Positions 1 through 10,095 of a stretch of 25,923 nucleotides of DNA are shown here, in pieces (the stretch's first letter is position 1; every line of letters starts with the position of its first letter). The DNA comes from Ophiothrix spiculata (Eukaryota; Echinodermata; Ophiuroidea; Amphilepidida; Ophiotrichidae): the NCBI GenBank assembly GCA_000969725.1, contig JXSR01S034536.1; one strand, given 5' to 3'. The notes below the pieces were generated by a model. It did not search any database. It saw only the letters and a list, made by a program, of their open reading frames with translations, and had not been told where the DNA came from. The position numbers and the translations under genes were made by a program.

Positions 1-746
1 TTGTCTTAATTTGTTCGATTTTACCATAGACGTCAATGGTAAAAAGTGGTAATACATACCCTTTTTAAAATCGATTTTTCTCAAAAACTAAGTCGGTGAC
101 CCTCTTTTTTTATTTCAGAAATGTGATCAGCACACATAAAAACACCATATATCAAAAAATAAGAAAATTAAATAGAGGAATTCTATCTGTGCTAGGCCAC
201 CATAAGTAATATTTTAAATCTAGTAACCCAGAAATGAGGTCGAAACCATCACCCTTTCAGTACATTCCTAGTTGTCTAGATTCAAAAATATTACTTGAAC
301 TAATCATGGAAAAAGGAGATAACTGATATCAACCAATATAAAGTTAATGAACAAAGTTTTTCTCAAGTTAACATTTTTAGTGCCCCCTTTCATACACTTC
401 AACAAGTGGTCAGCACATTATATTAAAAAAGCAATTTCTGAGCAAGAATATTGAGACTCACCAGTCTTTATATCAGCTATCATTAGTCTGACCACAACAT
501 ACACAGCCCAACATCCATATTCAATCAAATTGACCATTTATGTCCCTCTAGGACTGGAGAGTACATCGTTGAATAAAGTGTAGACAAACACACCTGTTGT
601 CTTGACAACCAAGGAATTATTTTCCCAGTTGATAAATGTCTGGCACTTACAGTTAATTGTTAGTGACATTTGAACAATTGTGAGTATGGATGGAGGGACA
701 CAGAAAAAAATCATTCAGAGTATATTTTGTTACATTAGTGTAACAA

Positions 747-1019
747 CTACAATCAGGGAAGAAAGTCGTTGGAACACTCGAGTCTTTTCAGGTGCATTCA
801 TCCGTTTTAAACACTAGAAATTACAGTAAGAGGTGGGTAAAGTTGAAGGCAATAAAGAACTCTTCTCTTCTTACCATCCCCTTCCTCACCCCTGTTTCAA
901 TGTTGGATGTAAAGATGATCCTTGTGTTCGGATCAACATTGAGTGGGGAACGGGGAAAGCGTGCGAAATCAATGACATACACAGATAATTGTGCCAAGAC
1001 TTTTTTTCCCTGATTGTAG
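747..1019. mobile_element. MITE-like element with 21-bp inverted ends
   Basis: The left end ctacaatcagggaagaaagt (from 747) is matched inverted by the right end at 998-1019, with about one difference and a length change in an A run. A partly complementary tract continues inward (gttggaacac against the complement of gtgccaag). The 273 bp contain a smaller hairpin around caatgttg/caacattg and no transposase-like frame. A target-site duplication is not clear. Confidence 0.6.
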
Positions 1020-1152
1020 CCTAATGTTCAAAATTATCCGTGATACAAAACAATGGAAAAGAATGACGGAAAAGGAGAAGAAAACGGAAATTCACGGAAA
1101 ATGCAATTTTCACATACAACATAATATTGAATGAATCATTTGACTATTAAAC

Positions 1153-1179
1153 AACACACACACACACACTCACACACAA
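1153..1179. repeat. (CA)n microsatellite
   Basis: A run of CA dinucleotides interrupted by a single T (cacacacacactcacacaca) in otherwise unremarkable sequence. Confidence 0.85.
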
Positions 1180-1891
1180 AACAAGAAGCAAGCATACTGT
1201 CTTATACATTTTAAATCTTGACTGAAATTCATGTGACAATGAAAAGAATCCCTAGAACCCCTGTAGACTGTATCCTGCGTCGTCGACCTTCCGGGCGCAC
1301 TGATCAATGCGTTGTGCCCTGTGCTGGCCAATGACGACTGTAAAAATAATGGTCTTAAAAATGGAGCACTTTAGCTCATTAATATATAATAGTTAGAATA
1401 ACGATTGCAAAAATGAATAAAACATATATGAATATTAATGAGTAACTTCCAAATTTGGAGACAGGTATGATTGACATAATATAAACAATAAACAAGCTGT
1501 AAACATGCTCGCTCAACAATGAAATTAACCATGAATAATATACAATAATGATTATATGCAAATAAGGTAAACAAACTTTTCTCAAAGAATTTATGAATAT
1601 CCAAGTTCAGTATCTTTCCAAGGCGCGTTTGGGTTATTAATAACTTGTTTACGTTACGCCAGCGAGTGATAAATGCGAACATGTTTAAGAGGCTATGTTA
1701 CCAAAATGAGTAACATTGTGCTCCAAAAAATTGCATGTTATTTTGTCAGTCGCCAAATAGCCAGACCGGAACCGGAAGTATGGCGCCCTCAGCTATTAGG
1801 CGACTGCGGAGTCAGTCTAGAACCCCTGTTACAATTGCTATTTTGCTTGGCCAAGGCCAGTGAGGTCCGCGTACTCACATATATAAGGTAT

Positions 1892-2083
1892 ACGGGGATG
1901 TGCCGCTGAAATGGGTTAGTTTTTCCACAAAAAATCTCTAAACATGGGTCCCATCTTTAGCACCAAAATCCCTAGACATGGGTCACATTTTCAAGAAAAA
2001 TCAGCCTATTTTTGGTGCACTTTTTCTCAAAAATTACCCTTAGAGATGGGTTAGGGTTCCACGGTTGAGCCGCACACCCCCGT
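1892..2083. mobile_element. Inverted-repeat element with internal ATGGGT repeats
   Basis: The ends acggggatgtgccgctgaa (1892-1910) and ttgagccgcacacccccgt (2065-2083) are inverted copies with 16 of 19 matches. Between them, three to four short units built on 'aatctctaaacatgggtc' and 'ccctagacatgggtcacatt' repeat with a loose period of about 50 bp. A non-autonomous element is likely, but its class is not determined. The GC-rich ends contrast with the AT-rich surroundings. Confidence 0.6.
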
Positions 2084-2188
2084 TCAGACCAAATGCTATA
2101 CAGTCGATTGACATGAAATTGTACTGGGGACATACCTAGAAAGGTGATTCAGTGGTTAGTGACCACCAAGACAGCAATTACACACTTA

Positions 2189-2377
2189 AGGCTGCGATCA
2201 CATTAAACTATACTATTCGGGTATACGGTGCACAATTTCACTTGGGCACGCGTATATATGCAATCGAACATGTTAATTTGATGCTCACATAACAGGGCAC
2301 TATTAAAAAAACCGTATAGCTCGACATGCCTATAAAAGATATAGCCATCGAATAGCACCCCTATGTGATCGCAGCCT
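2189..2377. mobile_element. MITE with perfect TIRs and TA flanks
   Basis: taaggctgcgatcacat (2187-2203) and atgtgatcgcagcctta (2363-2379) are perfect 17-bp inverted copies. If the outer TA is a target-site duplication, the element is 189 bp with TIR aggctgcgatcacat. It could also be a TAA/TTA-type Harbinger target, because the first 13 bases (ggctgcgatcacA) differ at only two positions from the TIR of the 969-bp element at 22621-23589. Internal sub-arms (ctattcg / cgaatag) extend the palindrome. It carries no coding capacity. Confidence 0.75.
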
Positions 2378-4116
2378 TAGGGCTCCATTTCAGACTTAAT
2401 AAAACCCAGAACTCTGATTTGAAAGTTTATGAGACCCTATTTCAAGCAAAATTTAAGAAATTTGTGTTCAATAGCCCACATTTATGCAAAAGTATAGACT
2501 TTAAGGACATTTTAAGGGTCACTTGCATTACTTTAGTCCCCTTTTCAAAGTCCTCCTCTGTTCTCAGGCTGCAAACTTCTACTGCGTTAAAATATGAGTG
2601 CTTCCCCCTTCCTCAGAATCCAGGCAGACATTGGCATCTTTCTGATACACATGCCCAGGGGGGGGGGGGCAGTCAAACATAATGGTGTACATATGCAGCA
2701 AGTTTTATCCTTCAATCAAAATTACCCCTTAGCAAGTTTTTAGCATGTATTTTTTCTTGCAAGATGGGGCACCTTAACCAGTTTATACCGCACTTTCCTT
2801 GCAAATTTTGACCCCTAAACAAGTTCTTGTCAGAATATGACCCTAAACAAGTAAATGCAATAGATATACCCGTATATATAAATAGACAAAAATATTCATG
2901 GGCATTTTTCTTAAAATAAAATGTTCGTTCTTCTGGGAATGGAGAACAAAACAAGTTACCCTAAACACATTCATCCACTTAATATTAAGCAACCTTTTTC
3001 TTGAAAATCAGCAATTTTGATACCCTTGACGTGTCACACAGGTGTTGTGTCCAACAACCCCCGTTTTTACATATTCTGTCGGACGCAGTTGTTGAATTTG
3101 GCGTACTCAGTCCTTGTTACTGGAGTGAAACTTACTGTGCGATGTCTATGGAGTGAACCAATATTTCCAAAATATTTTATGTTTCGCCTCTGATTTATTA
3201 AATTTTTCTTACAATGAAGTTGAAGGACACATTTATGCACAACATATCAAAGAAAGGGATTGATACAATATATAATTTAGCTGAAAATGTAAATTTTGTA
3301 GACTTTTTCATTGACCTCCAATGCAATGTTTCACGCCAGGGAGTAACATGGAACAGCCTTAATTGACCAATCAGAGGACAGGATTCTAGTCTGTGACATC
3401 AGTGCGTCCAACAGAATTTTGTTGGTCACACATTTTTACACATTTTGTTGGTCACACATGTGTACACCATCATGGTTGACTGTCCCCCTCCCCCCTGGGT
3501 ACACTTGTCATATAGAGCAGGAAGCATTTTGTATGTTTAGCTTGTTGTGCTAGCTTCTTGACAGTAATTGTATCAGGAAATTCATTTGTGTCTGTCTGTT
3601 GTCTGTAATAATCGTGTGAATACAAGATGGTCGTATCTGCAATGGCTGCCATATGTTATATTTTATTTAACACATCATCATTAAAATGCGAAAAACCCTC
3701 AAAATTTCATTCTCATATGTCAGTGTGTCTTAAAATGGTTCTTGAGATGTCACCATCTCCTGAAGAGAAGAACCATTTCTAGAGCCACTGACTAACCCAA
3801 GACTGAAGATTATACAGTGTACTATGAAAATTGATGACAAATGGCAGCTATCGCAAAGACATCTTTGTTACACTGACATGACAAGTTTGTGTAAGGTTTT
3901 GCGTTCTCTCATCACATCTACAGCTGTTATGAATGAATTAGTGAGAATTGTAATGCAAGTTTGATGTAATCAGATTTAAAGAGGCATATAAAAATCAGAT
4001 TTGGCTAAATAAAAAATGATATGTTGCATGTTGGGATTCGTATTTTTTTTTCTTTACTAAAACCAGGTCTGAAATTTGCATTCACTGCATTTAATAGCTA
4101 AAATTGGTAGTTTATT

Positions 4117-4267
4117 CAGGGATGTGAAATTTCCTCTTTTAAAATTTATTCAAATCCAAATTTTAGCTTTTTCTTTCATTTTTAGCCCATTTTTAGAATT
4201 TTTCAGTGTTTTTCCTCGTTTTTGTACAAACTTCGTCTTGTTTCAAAAGAGGTCTCTCACATCCCTG
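4117..4267. mobile_element. hAT-type MITE, copy 1
   Basis: Ends cagggatgtga (4117-4127) and tcacatccctg (4257-4267) are perfect inverted copies of the hAT-like CAGG...CCTG form. TTTATT flanks the element directly on both sides (4111-4116 and 4268-4273), which looks like a trimmed target-site duplication. The T-rich core contains tttttagccca and tttcagtgtttttcc, also found in the element at 17898-18059, so the two belong to one family. It is 151 bp with no transposase. Confidence 0.68.
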
Positions 4268-4556
4268 TTTATTTAGCACACTTGAAGATAGGTTTTTGAT
4301 CAAGAAGGGTTTATTGTTTTAAATATTTTTTTGGTTTTGTTATTTAACCCATTGATGAAACTCTTAAATGTTTCTTGTATTATTGCACTGTTTTGAGACA
4401 TTTTTACAAAGAGTTTTCACTTGATTTTATAAAATAAAAAGTAAAAAAAAAACAACATTCTTTTCAGAAGGGATTTCAAGGGTGTTTGATTCCTTCATTA
4501 ATTTGATTTGCACCACTTTTTATTTTCAAAAGTCAGGGACCCGAATTAGGCCCTCT

Positions 4557-4850
4557 AAACTCTTTCACTCCGGCAAGCCGATTTGCCTGAATTTCTATTT
4601 TGACACAATTGTTTTCAAAAAGCTCTTAAAACAAAAGCTACAAGCCCAAATTGGTCAAAAATTTCGCCAGCAAGTTGTTGAAACAAAGAGCTATCTAGCG
4701 CCATCATTTTGATTAGCAAAGAGGTCAACCCTGGTGCACTACAATTATTGTATGCTATCATAAAGTAAGGTCTCTGTGAGCCGCTCAAAGCGGCTTTCTG
4801 GCGAAAAAGGACAGATGGTGAAAATTTTATTCCGGTGTGAAAGAGTTAAT
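4557..4850. mobile_element. MITE-like element with actctttcac TIRs
   Basis: actctttcactccgg (4559-4573) is matched inverted by ccggtgtgaaagagt (4832-4846), 14 of 15, and the ends lie next to taaac and ttaat. The interior includes a small GC hairpin, gccgctcaaagcggc (4781-4795). The open frame at 4482-4712 crosses the left end and is not a gene. Confidence 0.6.
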
Positions 4851-4883
4851 GTGAATTTGTGATCATGATTTGTGGATAAATGC

Positions 4884-5078
4884 ATACTTGCCAACATTTG
4901 AAAACTGGAAGGAGGGACAAATGGGCACATTTTTGTCCAAAAAGAGGAACATTTCCAATTTTCCTATATATTACTACAGGGTGAGTTTTACAAAAAGAGG
5001 AACGGATTGGTAAAATTTACCTTTTTCTTTTGCCCCAAACAGGACTGTTCCTCTTAAATAGGAACAGTTGGGAAGATG
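4884..5078. mobile_element. Possible non-autonomous element with ttgccaac ends
   Basis: acttgccaac near 4887 and gttgggaag near 5068 are loosely inverted copies. Between them aaaaagaggaac recurs twice (4950s and 4995s). ATGCAT-like sequence flanks both ends. The arms are too short to be certain; it may instead be a fragment of a longer repeat. Confidence 0.35.
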
Positions 5079-5191
5079 TCCTATGCATCATCAATTTCTA
5101 TTTAAGAACAAGTTTATCCTATTCCATTGTATTAACTCTAGGCCTATTTTCAGTTTGCTCTTTGTCTAATCAATATTTTGTTCTTTTCCAG

Positions 5192-5256
5192 CTGCTGAGG
5201 AGTTAGCACAGATGAAGCATGCAATAGAAACATTAATGAGTGCCAACAGAGAAAAG
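5192..5256 (+). CDS. PPFIBP1: Liprin-beta exon A: coiled-coil segment
   Basis: A 65-bp internal exon. The acceptor is a pyrimidine-rich tract ending in ttttccag (AG at 5190-5191) and the donor is gtaagg at 5257. It begins with two bases of a split codon and ends on a whole codon. The peptide runs from AEELAQMKHA to LMSANREK. This is heptad-like helical sequence matching the end of the N-terminal liprin-beta coiled coil, where PPFIBP2 has a similar LILANEEKD stretch (recalled, not searched). The coiled coil mediates homo-oligomerisation and partner binding. The preceding exon should end with one base of a codon, but I could not find it in 1-5190, so the upstream intron is either very long or holds an exon I missed. 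A MITE-like element starts only 17 bp beyond the exon. Confidence 0.85.
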
Positions 5257-5273
5257 GTAAGGAAAAGAAAAAA

Positions 5274-5580
5274 AATTGTTTGATCGGCGTAACCCGAACG
5301 ACCGTATTTTTACTGCCGACCCTAAATATTTTAATTTTTTTGAGTATGGTAAAAACCTCCAAATCCCAAATTTGATGGGAATCGATTCATGGGGGCCCGA
5401 GATATGGCTTGCAGAACATTCAAAATGACAAATAAAAGATGTGTTACAGAAAAAGTGAAGATGTTTTTGTATGGTCTTGTATGTGAAACATAGACTTTAA
5501 AAATTAAAAAGAAAATTAAAAAAAAAAAAAATCCGACCTACCGACCCTATTTTTTTCTTTGTTACGCCAATCAAACAATT
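5274..5580. mobile_element. MITE-like element 17 bp after a splice donor
   Basis: aattgtttgatcggcgtaac (5274-5293) and gttacgccaatcaaacaatt (5561-5580) are 20-bp inverted copies with one mismatch. gccgaccct occurs inside both halves, although as a direct copy. A related fragment near 21310-21378 shares gggtcggt, caatcaaaca and ttttttaggcc. It is 307 bp, AT-rich and non-coding. Confidence 0.7.
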
Positions 5581-6324
5581 ATTTTTTTAGGCCCAAGAAA
5601 AAGACAAAATTTCAACACCATACTTATTTGCAATCAGCCATGATGTCATATTTATTAAAGTTGTAGGCTCCTATTTCTACATGTATATAGTATAATATTC
5701 TTAACTAATTGATCTTGGCCTCTGAAATGCATTTTACATGGTTTAACCCTTGGGTTGCTTCCTGTTTACTCTTCTTGGGCAAAACAAAGAATGCAACCCT
5801 GAGGATGAGGCTTTTATGTAAATATAGAAATTGAAAATAGGTGTACCAATTAGTTTTATTTATGTGCCCCGTCATATCTAGAGGTACCTTAAGGTCGGCA
5901 TAGGAAAATTACGAGAAACAGACCATCGAAGCTGAGCATAGTCAAAAATCACGTCCAAGATCAAATTTCTAATTTCATCAGAATGATATGGCAGATGTTT
6001 TGCGTGTTCCCCACTGTAAGTAAAGTAGGTTGGTTTATTTTTAAGAAGGATTCTTAGACAAGTTGTCCGAGTGATGCTTTTGAAGCTTTTTATCCCAATG
6101 ATGTCCTGATTATTTTCCTTCTTTTGATGACACATTTTTCAGTGCAAGTTCTTGCCTTGATAAACAACATCATCAATCAACAAGTATTTTCTATTGATTT
6201 AATGCCAAACTTAGAGATTCAAACGCTTTCTATATAGTTCCAATCCTGACTCCCATATGCACAGGATCTTAATACTCAACTGACAATATTAGACAAAAAT
6301 TAGAGGAAACTTATCATCCTTTTC

Positions 6325-6466
6325 TCCTTGGGCAAGAAACTTTACTATACTTACATCCATGGTTCTGAAGTCACGTTAAGCCGTTGGTCCCCTGTACGTA
6401 TAGACTCCTTCATGGGGTATGCATGTCATGCAAGTACAGTGTAAATCAAATCAAATCAAATCATGT
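6325..6466 (+). mobile_element. SINE/LINE-like 3' tail with (AAATC)4
   Basis: A stretch tccttgggcaagaaacttta followed by acgttaagccgttggtcccc and ending in four AAATC units (6443-6463) looks like the 3' end of a retroposon with a short simple-sequence tail. A similar core (gatgtaaagccttcggttcc) occurs at 13035-13054. Family naming is not possible by eye; the body and any 5' promoter boxes were not found. Confidence 0.45.
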
Positions 6467-6835
6467 AATCAGAAGTCAATAAAGTAAACTCATTATATAG
6501 CCATTTTACCTGTGGAGCAGTGTGAGTAGCAAATTTAAAAAATTGACTTACCTTAGAAACATTGTTTCTTTACCAAATAATTCGCCATTTGTTTTGAGGC
6601 TGTAAGCCCTGTTTCAAGGAGAGTAAAATACGCAGCAGAAGGTTTGTCTGAAAAGTAACCAGGTATATCACCTGGGTACTAAAATAAACATATACAGTAT
6701 TTACAATATAACAATGTATGAATACAAAGTTAATAGAGGGTGAGTGGGGCTCAATTAATAATATATGTACAAAAATCATGATATGGACATAATAAATGAT
6801 GTATCACTATGATGTATAATTTTTAACCTTTTCAG

Positions 6836-6920
6836 GATAAGAAAATAGATGAGTTAAGAAGAAGTTTACAAAGATATAAAAAGATCCAGGAGATGGTTAT
6901 GAGTGCCCAGGGAAGGAAAG
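6836..6920 (+). CDS. PPFIBP1: Liprin-beta exon B: conserved RYKKIQEMV helix
   Basis: An 85-bp exon with acceptor ttttcag (AG at 6834-6835) and donor gtagga at 6921. It enters in phase 0 and leaves one base (G) of a split codon. It reads DKKIDELRRSLQRYKK then IQEMVMSAQGRK. This is the best-conserved part of the liprin-beta coiled coil; vertebrate PPFIBP1 has KKIHDLRKCLNRYKKVQEMV here. Joined to the previous exon it gives the EKDKKI motif across the junction, which supports both splice sites. It is the last strongly helical exon before the disordered linker. Identification is firm because motif, phase and splice sites all agree. Confidence 0.93.
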
Positions 6921-7569
6921 GTAGGACTTAGTGTAAAGCAAAAAATGGTCAATATAGCCAATTTTCACATTTTGTGTCCACTGTCTCCCCTTACTTGTTA
7001 TTAAAGACTACATGTATTTTGAAGTGTTTTGGTAATCCACAGATGGCATGCACAGGCTCTGTAATGACATACTATGATGCATTATTATCTCAACGGGAAG
7101 ATCTCATATGGCATCATCTTGTAATCTATTCAGATCAAACCTTTTGCTGGTCGGATGATTGACATAGCTTAATCATCGTTTTTTCTAGGAAGGGCTATCG
7201 ATTATGTTATTTGAAGGATGTCACTTAAGGAAAAATGTGCAATGCGACCAAAGTTAATAATAAATAAGACTTTTATGCACTAATGAGAGAATAAATCAAA
7301 AATGGGCTGAAAAACACAAAAAATGGCATGCTCTGCAAAGCACAACATCCTTAAAAAAATAACTAACCCCAGGCATTTAGGTATCTCTTTTACATCCTTT
7401 GCGGTCATTTTCATGAAAAAATTAGGGGATACCACCTAAGTTGGGGTAATGGTCAGCTGTCAGTGTTGGGGGATGGTAAAATTTTAAGTTGCCATTTTTG
7501 TTTGCCTGAAAATTTTCAGGAAGAGACATCGCGATCCTATTTTTTTCTGTCCGCCGTCCGGAGCATATC

Positions 7570-7856
7570 TCGGAAACCGCATGCCCTACGTTAATGATAT
7601 TTGGTGACTATGTAGACCCGGAGCGGAACTGGATCCAGCAACAAATTTGGCGCAAAATATGCTAATTTAGTACCTAATTTGCATAATTTATGGCATAAAA
7701 TGGTTTAAATGGCATATTTTACAAACTGTGCACCCTACATTCATGAAATTTGGTGGGTAGGTGAGAATAGAGCTGCGCTTGTGCCAGCTGCAATTTGAGC
7801 GCAAAATATGCTAATTAAGTACCTAATTTGCATAATTTATGCATAAAATGTTGCAT
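7570..7856. repeat. Two tandem copies, period about 149 bp
   Basis: gcgcaaaatatgctaatt followed by agtacctaatttgcataatt occurs at 7650 and again at 7799, and the upstream parts (accctacattcatgaaattt against gccctacgttaatgatattt) also align. These are two diverged direct copies of one unit. Confidence 0.7.
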
Positions 7857-7858
7857 AT

Positions 7859-8305
7859 TTTTCAACTTTGTCCGATTTCAAAGGTTAAGGTGTCAAATTG
7901 TTCGTCATGGACCAGCGATCAAAATTGTCAATGGTGACCCCATCGTCCGACCTTTCCCTGGGAGTCAAAGGTCAAAAGAAAGGTCAAATTTTCAACTTTG
8001 TCCGATTTCAAAGTTCAAGGTCTCAAAATGTTCGTCTTGGACCAGCGATCAAAAGTGTAAATGGTGACCCCATCGTCTGACCTTAAACTGGGGGGGTCAA
8101 AGGTCAAATTTTCAACTTTTTCCTATTTCAAAGGTTGAGGTGTCAAATTGTTTGTCTTGGACGATCAAAAGTGTCAATGGTGACCCCGTCGTGCGACCTT
8201 TCTGTTGGGGTCACATTTTCAACTTTGTCCGATTTCAACGATTTAGGTGTCAAATTGAACGTCTTGGACCAGCGATCAAAATTGTCAATGGTGACCCTGT
8301 CGTGA
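7859..8305. repeat. Four-copy tandem array with ggtcaaaggtca motifs
   Basis: ttcaactttgtccgatttca recurs at 7861, 7991, 8111 and 8218 (spacings 130, 120 and 107). Each copy is followed by agg..tcaaattg, cgtcttggaccagcgatcaa and gtcaatggtgaccc. GGGTCA-A-AGGTCA at 8094-8106 is a perfect-spacing direct repeat of the nuclear-receptor half-site type. The short open frames here come from the repeat period and are not genes. Confidence 0.8.
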
Positions 8306-8309
8306 CTAC

Positions 8310-8323
8310 TGGTTCGCGAACCA
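8310..8323. repeat. 14-bp perfect palindrome
   Basis: tggttcgcgaacca is a perfect palindrome at the end of the tandem array. Function unknown. Confidence 0.5.
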
Positions 8324-8900
8324 TCTTGTTAAAAATGTATGCATACTATGAAGCTGAACCTTGCAGGGCATGTTAAAATTATCATTTCCCTTCTTTATTT
8401 GCAAAAAACCCGATGAAATTCTGTTATTTGTAACTTTTATAGCAATATTTTGATTTAGGTGGACATTTTGGCCAAAATTCTGATTTTTTGACCTGAAAGA
8501 CCTTCATGGCGTCATAATTATATAATGCCTTAGTCGATTTTTGTGATCTTGGTATTGTTGGATTGGGGAGGACCATACCTATCTATTGATAACAAAACCA
8601 TAGGGGGTCCCGTTCCAAAATTGTAAGGGGGGTTGCACTTGGTTAAACGTGTTACAAAAAAGGCTTGGTTAGACAAGGGGATAATTCAAACACTGTGATG
8701 TCATCCTCATGTATTCAACAATGCTGAGCTAGGCTTAATATCAATGAACCAAAGTGGTATGAATTCAGAACTTCATCAGAATACAGTGCTTAGGGTTCCA
8801 GGGTAGTATGTATTTAATATGACCTTCATATACAAGGTTACTGCAAGAAATCAACCTCTTTTTGAAATGATACCTATGTTTCCTTTGATTCTCTTCTCAG

Positions 8901-9010
8901 TTGATATCAGCCAGTTATTAGAAGAAGAGAGATTACGTTCAGACAGTTATTCCACGGGGAGCTCCGCAACAGCTGATACCACCGACTCACCATCGCTAGA
9001 AGACAAAGAT
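8901..9010 (+). CDS. PPFIBP1: Liprin-beta exon C: acidic/serine-rich linker start
   Basis: A 110-bp exon with acceptor ctcttctcag (AG at 8899-8900) and an excellent donor gtaagt at 9011. Two bases complete the valine codon opened in the previous exon, and it ends on a whole codon. It encodes DISQLLEEERLRSDSYSTGS followed by SATADTTDSPSLEDKD. The first part is a short charged helix and the rest is low-complexity Ser/Thr/Asp, as expected where the liprin-beta coiled coil passes into its variable linker. I recognise no domain, and the assignment rests on position, phase and splice quality. The frame is also open upstream to an ATG at 8819, but that stretch is intronic. A perfect AGGTCA direct repeat lies 11 bp past the exon. 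Confidence 0.82.
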
Positions 9011-9021
9011 GTAAGTAACTT

Positions 9022-9034
9022 AGGTCAAAGGTCA
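9022..9034 (+). promoter_or_regulatory. Consensus DR1 nuclear-receptor-type site
   Basis: AGGTCA A AGGTCA is an exact direct repeat with one-base spacing, the form bound by RXR/HNF4/PPAR-type receptors. It lies 11 bp past an exon, and the same motif occurs in a tandem repeat 0.9 kb upstream, so it may just be repeat-derived. No evidence of use is visible. Confidence 0.3.
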
Positions 9035-9294
9035 TACCTATCAATCAAACCTGATAATTTGTTGTTGATTTTGTGAATGCTTAAATTATTGATTTGTATT
9101 TACAATGTTTGTGTAATTTTTACATTTTAATGTCATTTAAAGAAACCTGTGTTAAGTTGATTTCAGAGTGAAGACATAATGATGTAATTCCATACCAGTC
9201 AACATACCAAAACCATGACTGGACACACATCCACATAACAGGATATGTCAGCTTGGAAAAAGTATACTTTAGGTCCCATCAAAAACTTGACCAT

Positions 9295-9470
9295 AACCCA
9301 TGACCCGACCCTAACTCACTAACCATGACCTGACCCTAACTCACTAACCATAACCTGACCCCAACTCATTAACCATGACCTGACCCTAACTCACTAACCA
9401 TGACCCGATCCAGACTCGCTAACCATGGCCTGACCCTAACCCTAAAGATACCCTACCCCTAAACCCTAAT
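9295..9470. repeat. 25-bp minisatellite with telomere-like end
   Basis: Units of the form tgacctgaccctaactcact + aacca start at 9301, 9326, 9351, 9376, 9401 and 9426, an exact 25-bp period with few changes. The last unit runs into ccctaaccctaaa and cccctaaaccctaa (9434-9469), degenerate CCCTAA telomere-type sequence, too short and irregular to be a real interstitial telomere. Confidence 0.85.
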
Positions 9471-9752
9471 GTTTGATGTGACCTAAGTATACTTGATCGT
9501 CAGCTGTTTGCTGATCTTACTGTGTTGAGCCTGGAGGTTTGGTATATGGTCATCTTATGACTCACTTTTTAAGGATTAACTTTTTAAGAAGGGTCGATTA
9601 TTCCAAGGAAAAGATAAAAACAGTTGGTCTTAACCAGTTGCCTCGGACATTGTTAAATCCAATAGATGAATCACTCTAGCCTCGCATCTTTTTGTTAATT
9701 TTTTCAAAGAAAGGTTGTTGCACAACAGTTCATAGTTGCTTATATTCATTAT

Positions 9753-10095
9753 AAGAGGGGGGTATCAAAAAGTTTTAAAGATCACCCAGATGAAATACAG
9801 CTAGGATCATACTTTTATTATGCCGATGTTAAGGTATCTTTACTTAGAACTTTGGGGTCTCATCATAGATTAACTGAGTTGTAGCCCTTCAAATAGCAGA
9901 GGTTTATTCATGTCACATATCTCATTTTTCTCCTTGAAGTTTATGTGGTCAGTGGGGTTGGGTACTAATACCATTTTGCAATTGTAAAGAAAGTATAAAT
10001 GCTATGAAACCATTTTGAACAATAATGTACACAAGGACCATTCTATCGATATATGTCCTTCCCTGGGTGATCTTTAAAACTTTTTGATACCTCTT
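9753..10095. mobile_element. MITE with 28-bp perfect inverted arms
   Basis: Positions 9761-9788 (beginning ggtatcaaaaagttttaaag) and 10064-10091 are exact reverse complements over 28 bp. Aagagg and cctctt extend the arms once four extra G in the left arm are allowed for. The 343-bp element has no coding frame. The unusually intact arms suggest a fairly recent insertion. The target-site duplication is unclear. Confidence 0.75.

Larger units (their letters stand above)
1..5191. other. Upstream intron or 5' region without a recognised exon
   Basis: I found no convincing exon here. Short open frames occur (for example at 792-1013 and 4076-4276) but lie in inverted-repeat elements or are low-complexity. 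The stretch holds the MITE-like elements listed separately at 747-1019, 1892-2083, 2189-2377, 4117-4267 and 4557-4850, a weaker candidate near 4884-5078, a (CA) run near 1153-1179 and a G run at 2658-2669. It is probably part of a long intron, because the next exon begins in mid-codon. Bases 20-140 share a short stretch (aagtcggtgaccc followed by T-rich DNA) with the element near 17.8 and 18.2 kb. Confidence 0.6.
5257..6835 (+). other. Intron A-B
   Basis: 1579-bp intron between coding exons, donor gtaagg and acceptor ttttcag. It holds a MITE-like element right after the donor and a SINE-like tail near 6325-6466. I see no further exon in the rest. Confidence 0.85.
6921..8900 (+). other. Intron B-C
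   Basis: 1980-bp intron, donor gtagga and acceptor ctcttctcag. About 750 bp in its middle is tandem repeat (two arrays, 7540-7856 and 7859-8305). The rest, 6921-7539 and 8306-8900, shows no gene or recognised element. Confidence 0.85.

Noticed and set aside
3417..3459. Two direct copies of ttttgttggtcacacat
   Set aside because: Only two 17-bp copies 26 bp apart, with no larger structure; too little to call an element.
7828..8376. Open frames with repeated FVRFQR/CPISKF words
   Set aside because: Produced by the 107-130 bp tandem array; frames overlap each other and match no protein family I know.
9433..9470. Interstitial telomere
   Set aside because: Only a few irregular CCCTAA units at the end of a minisatellite built from similar words.
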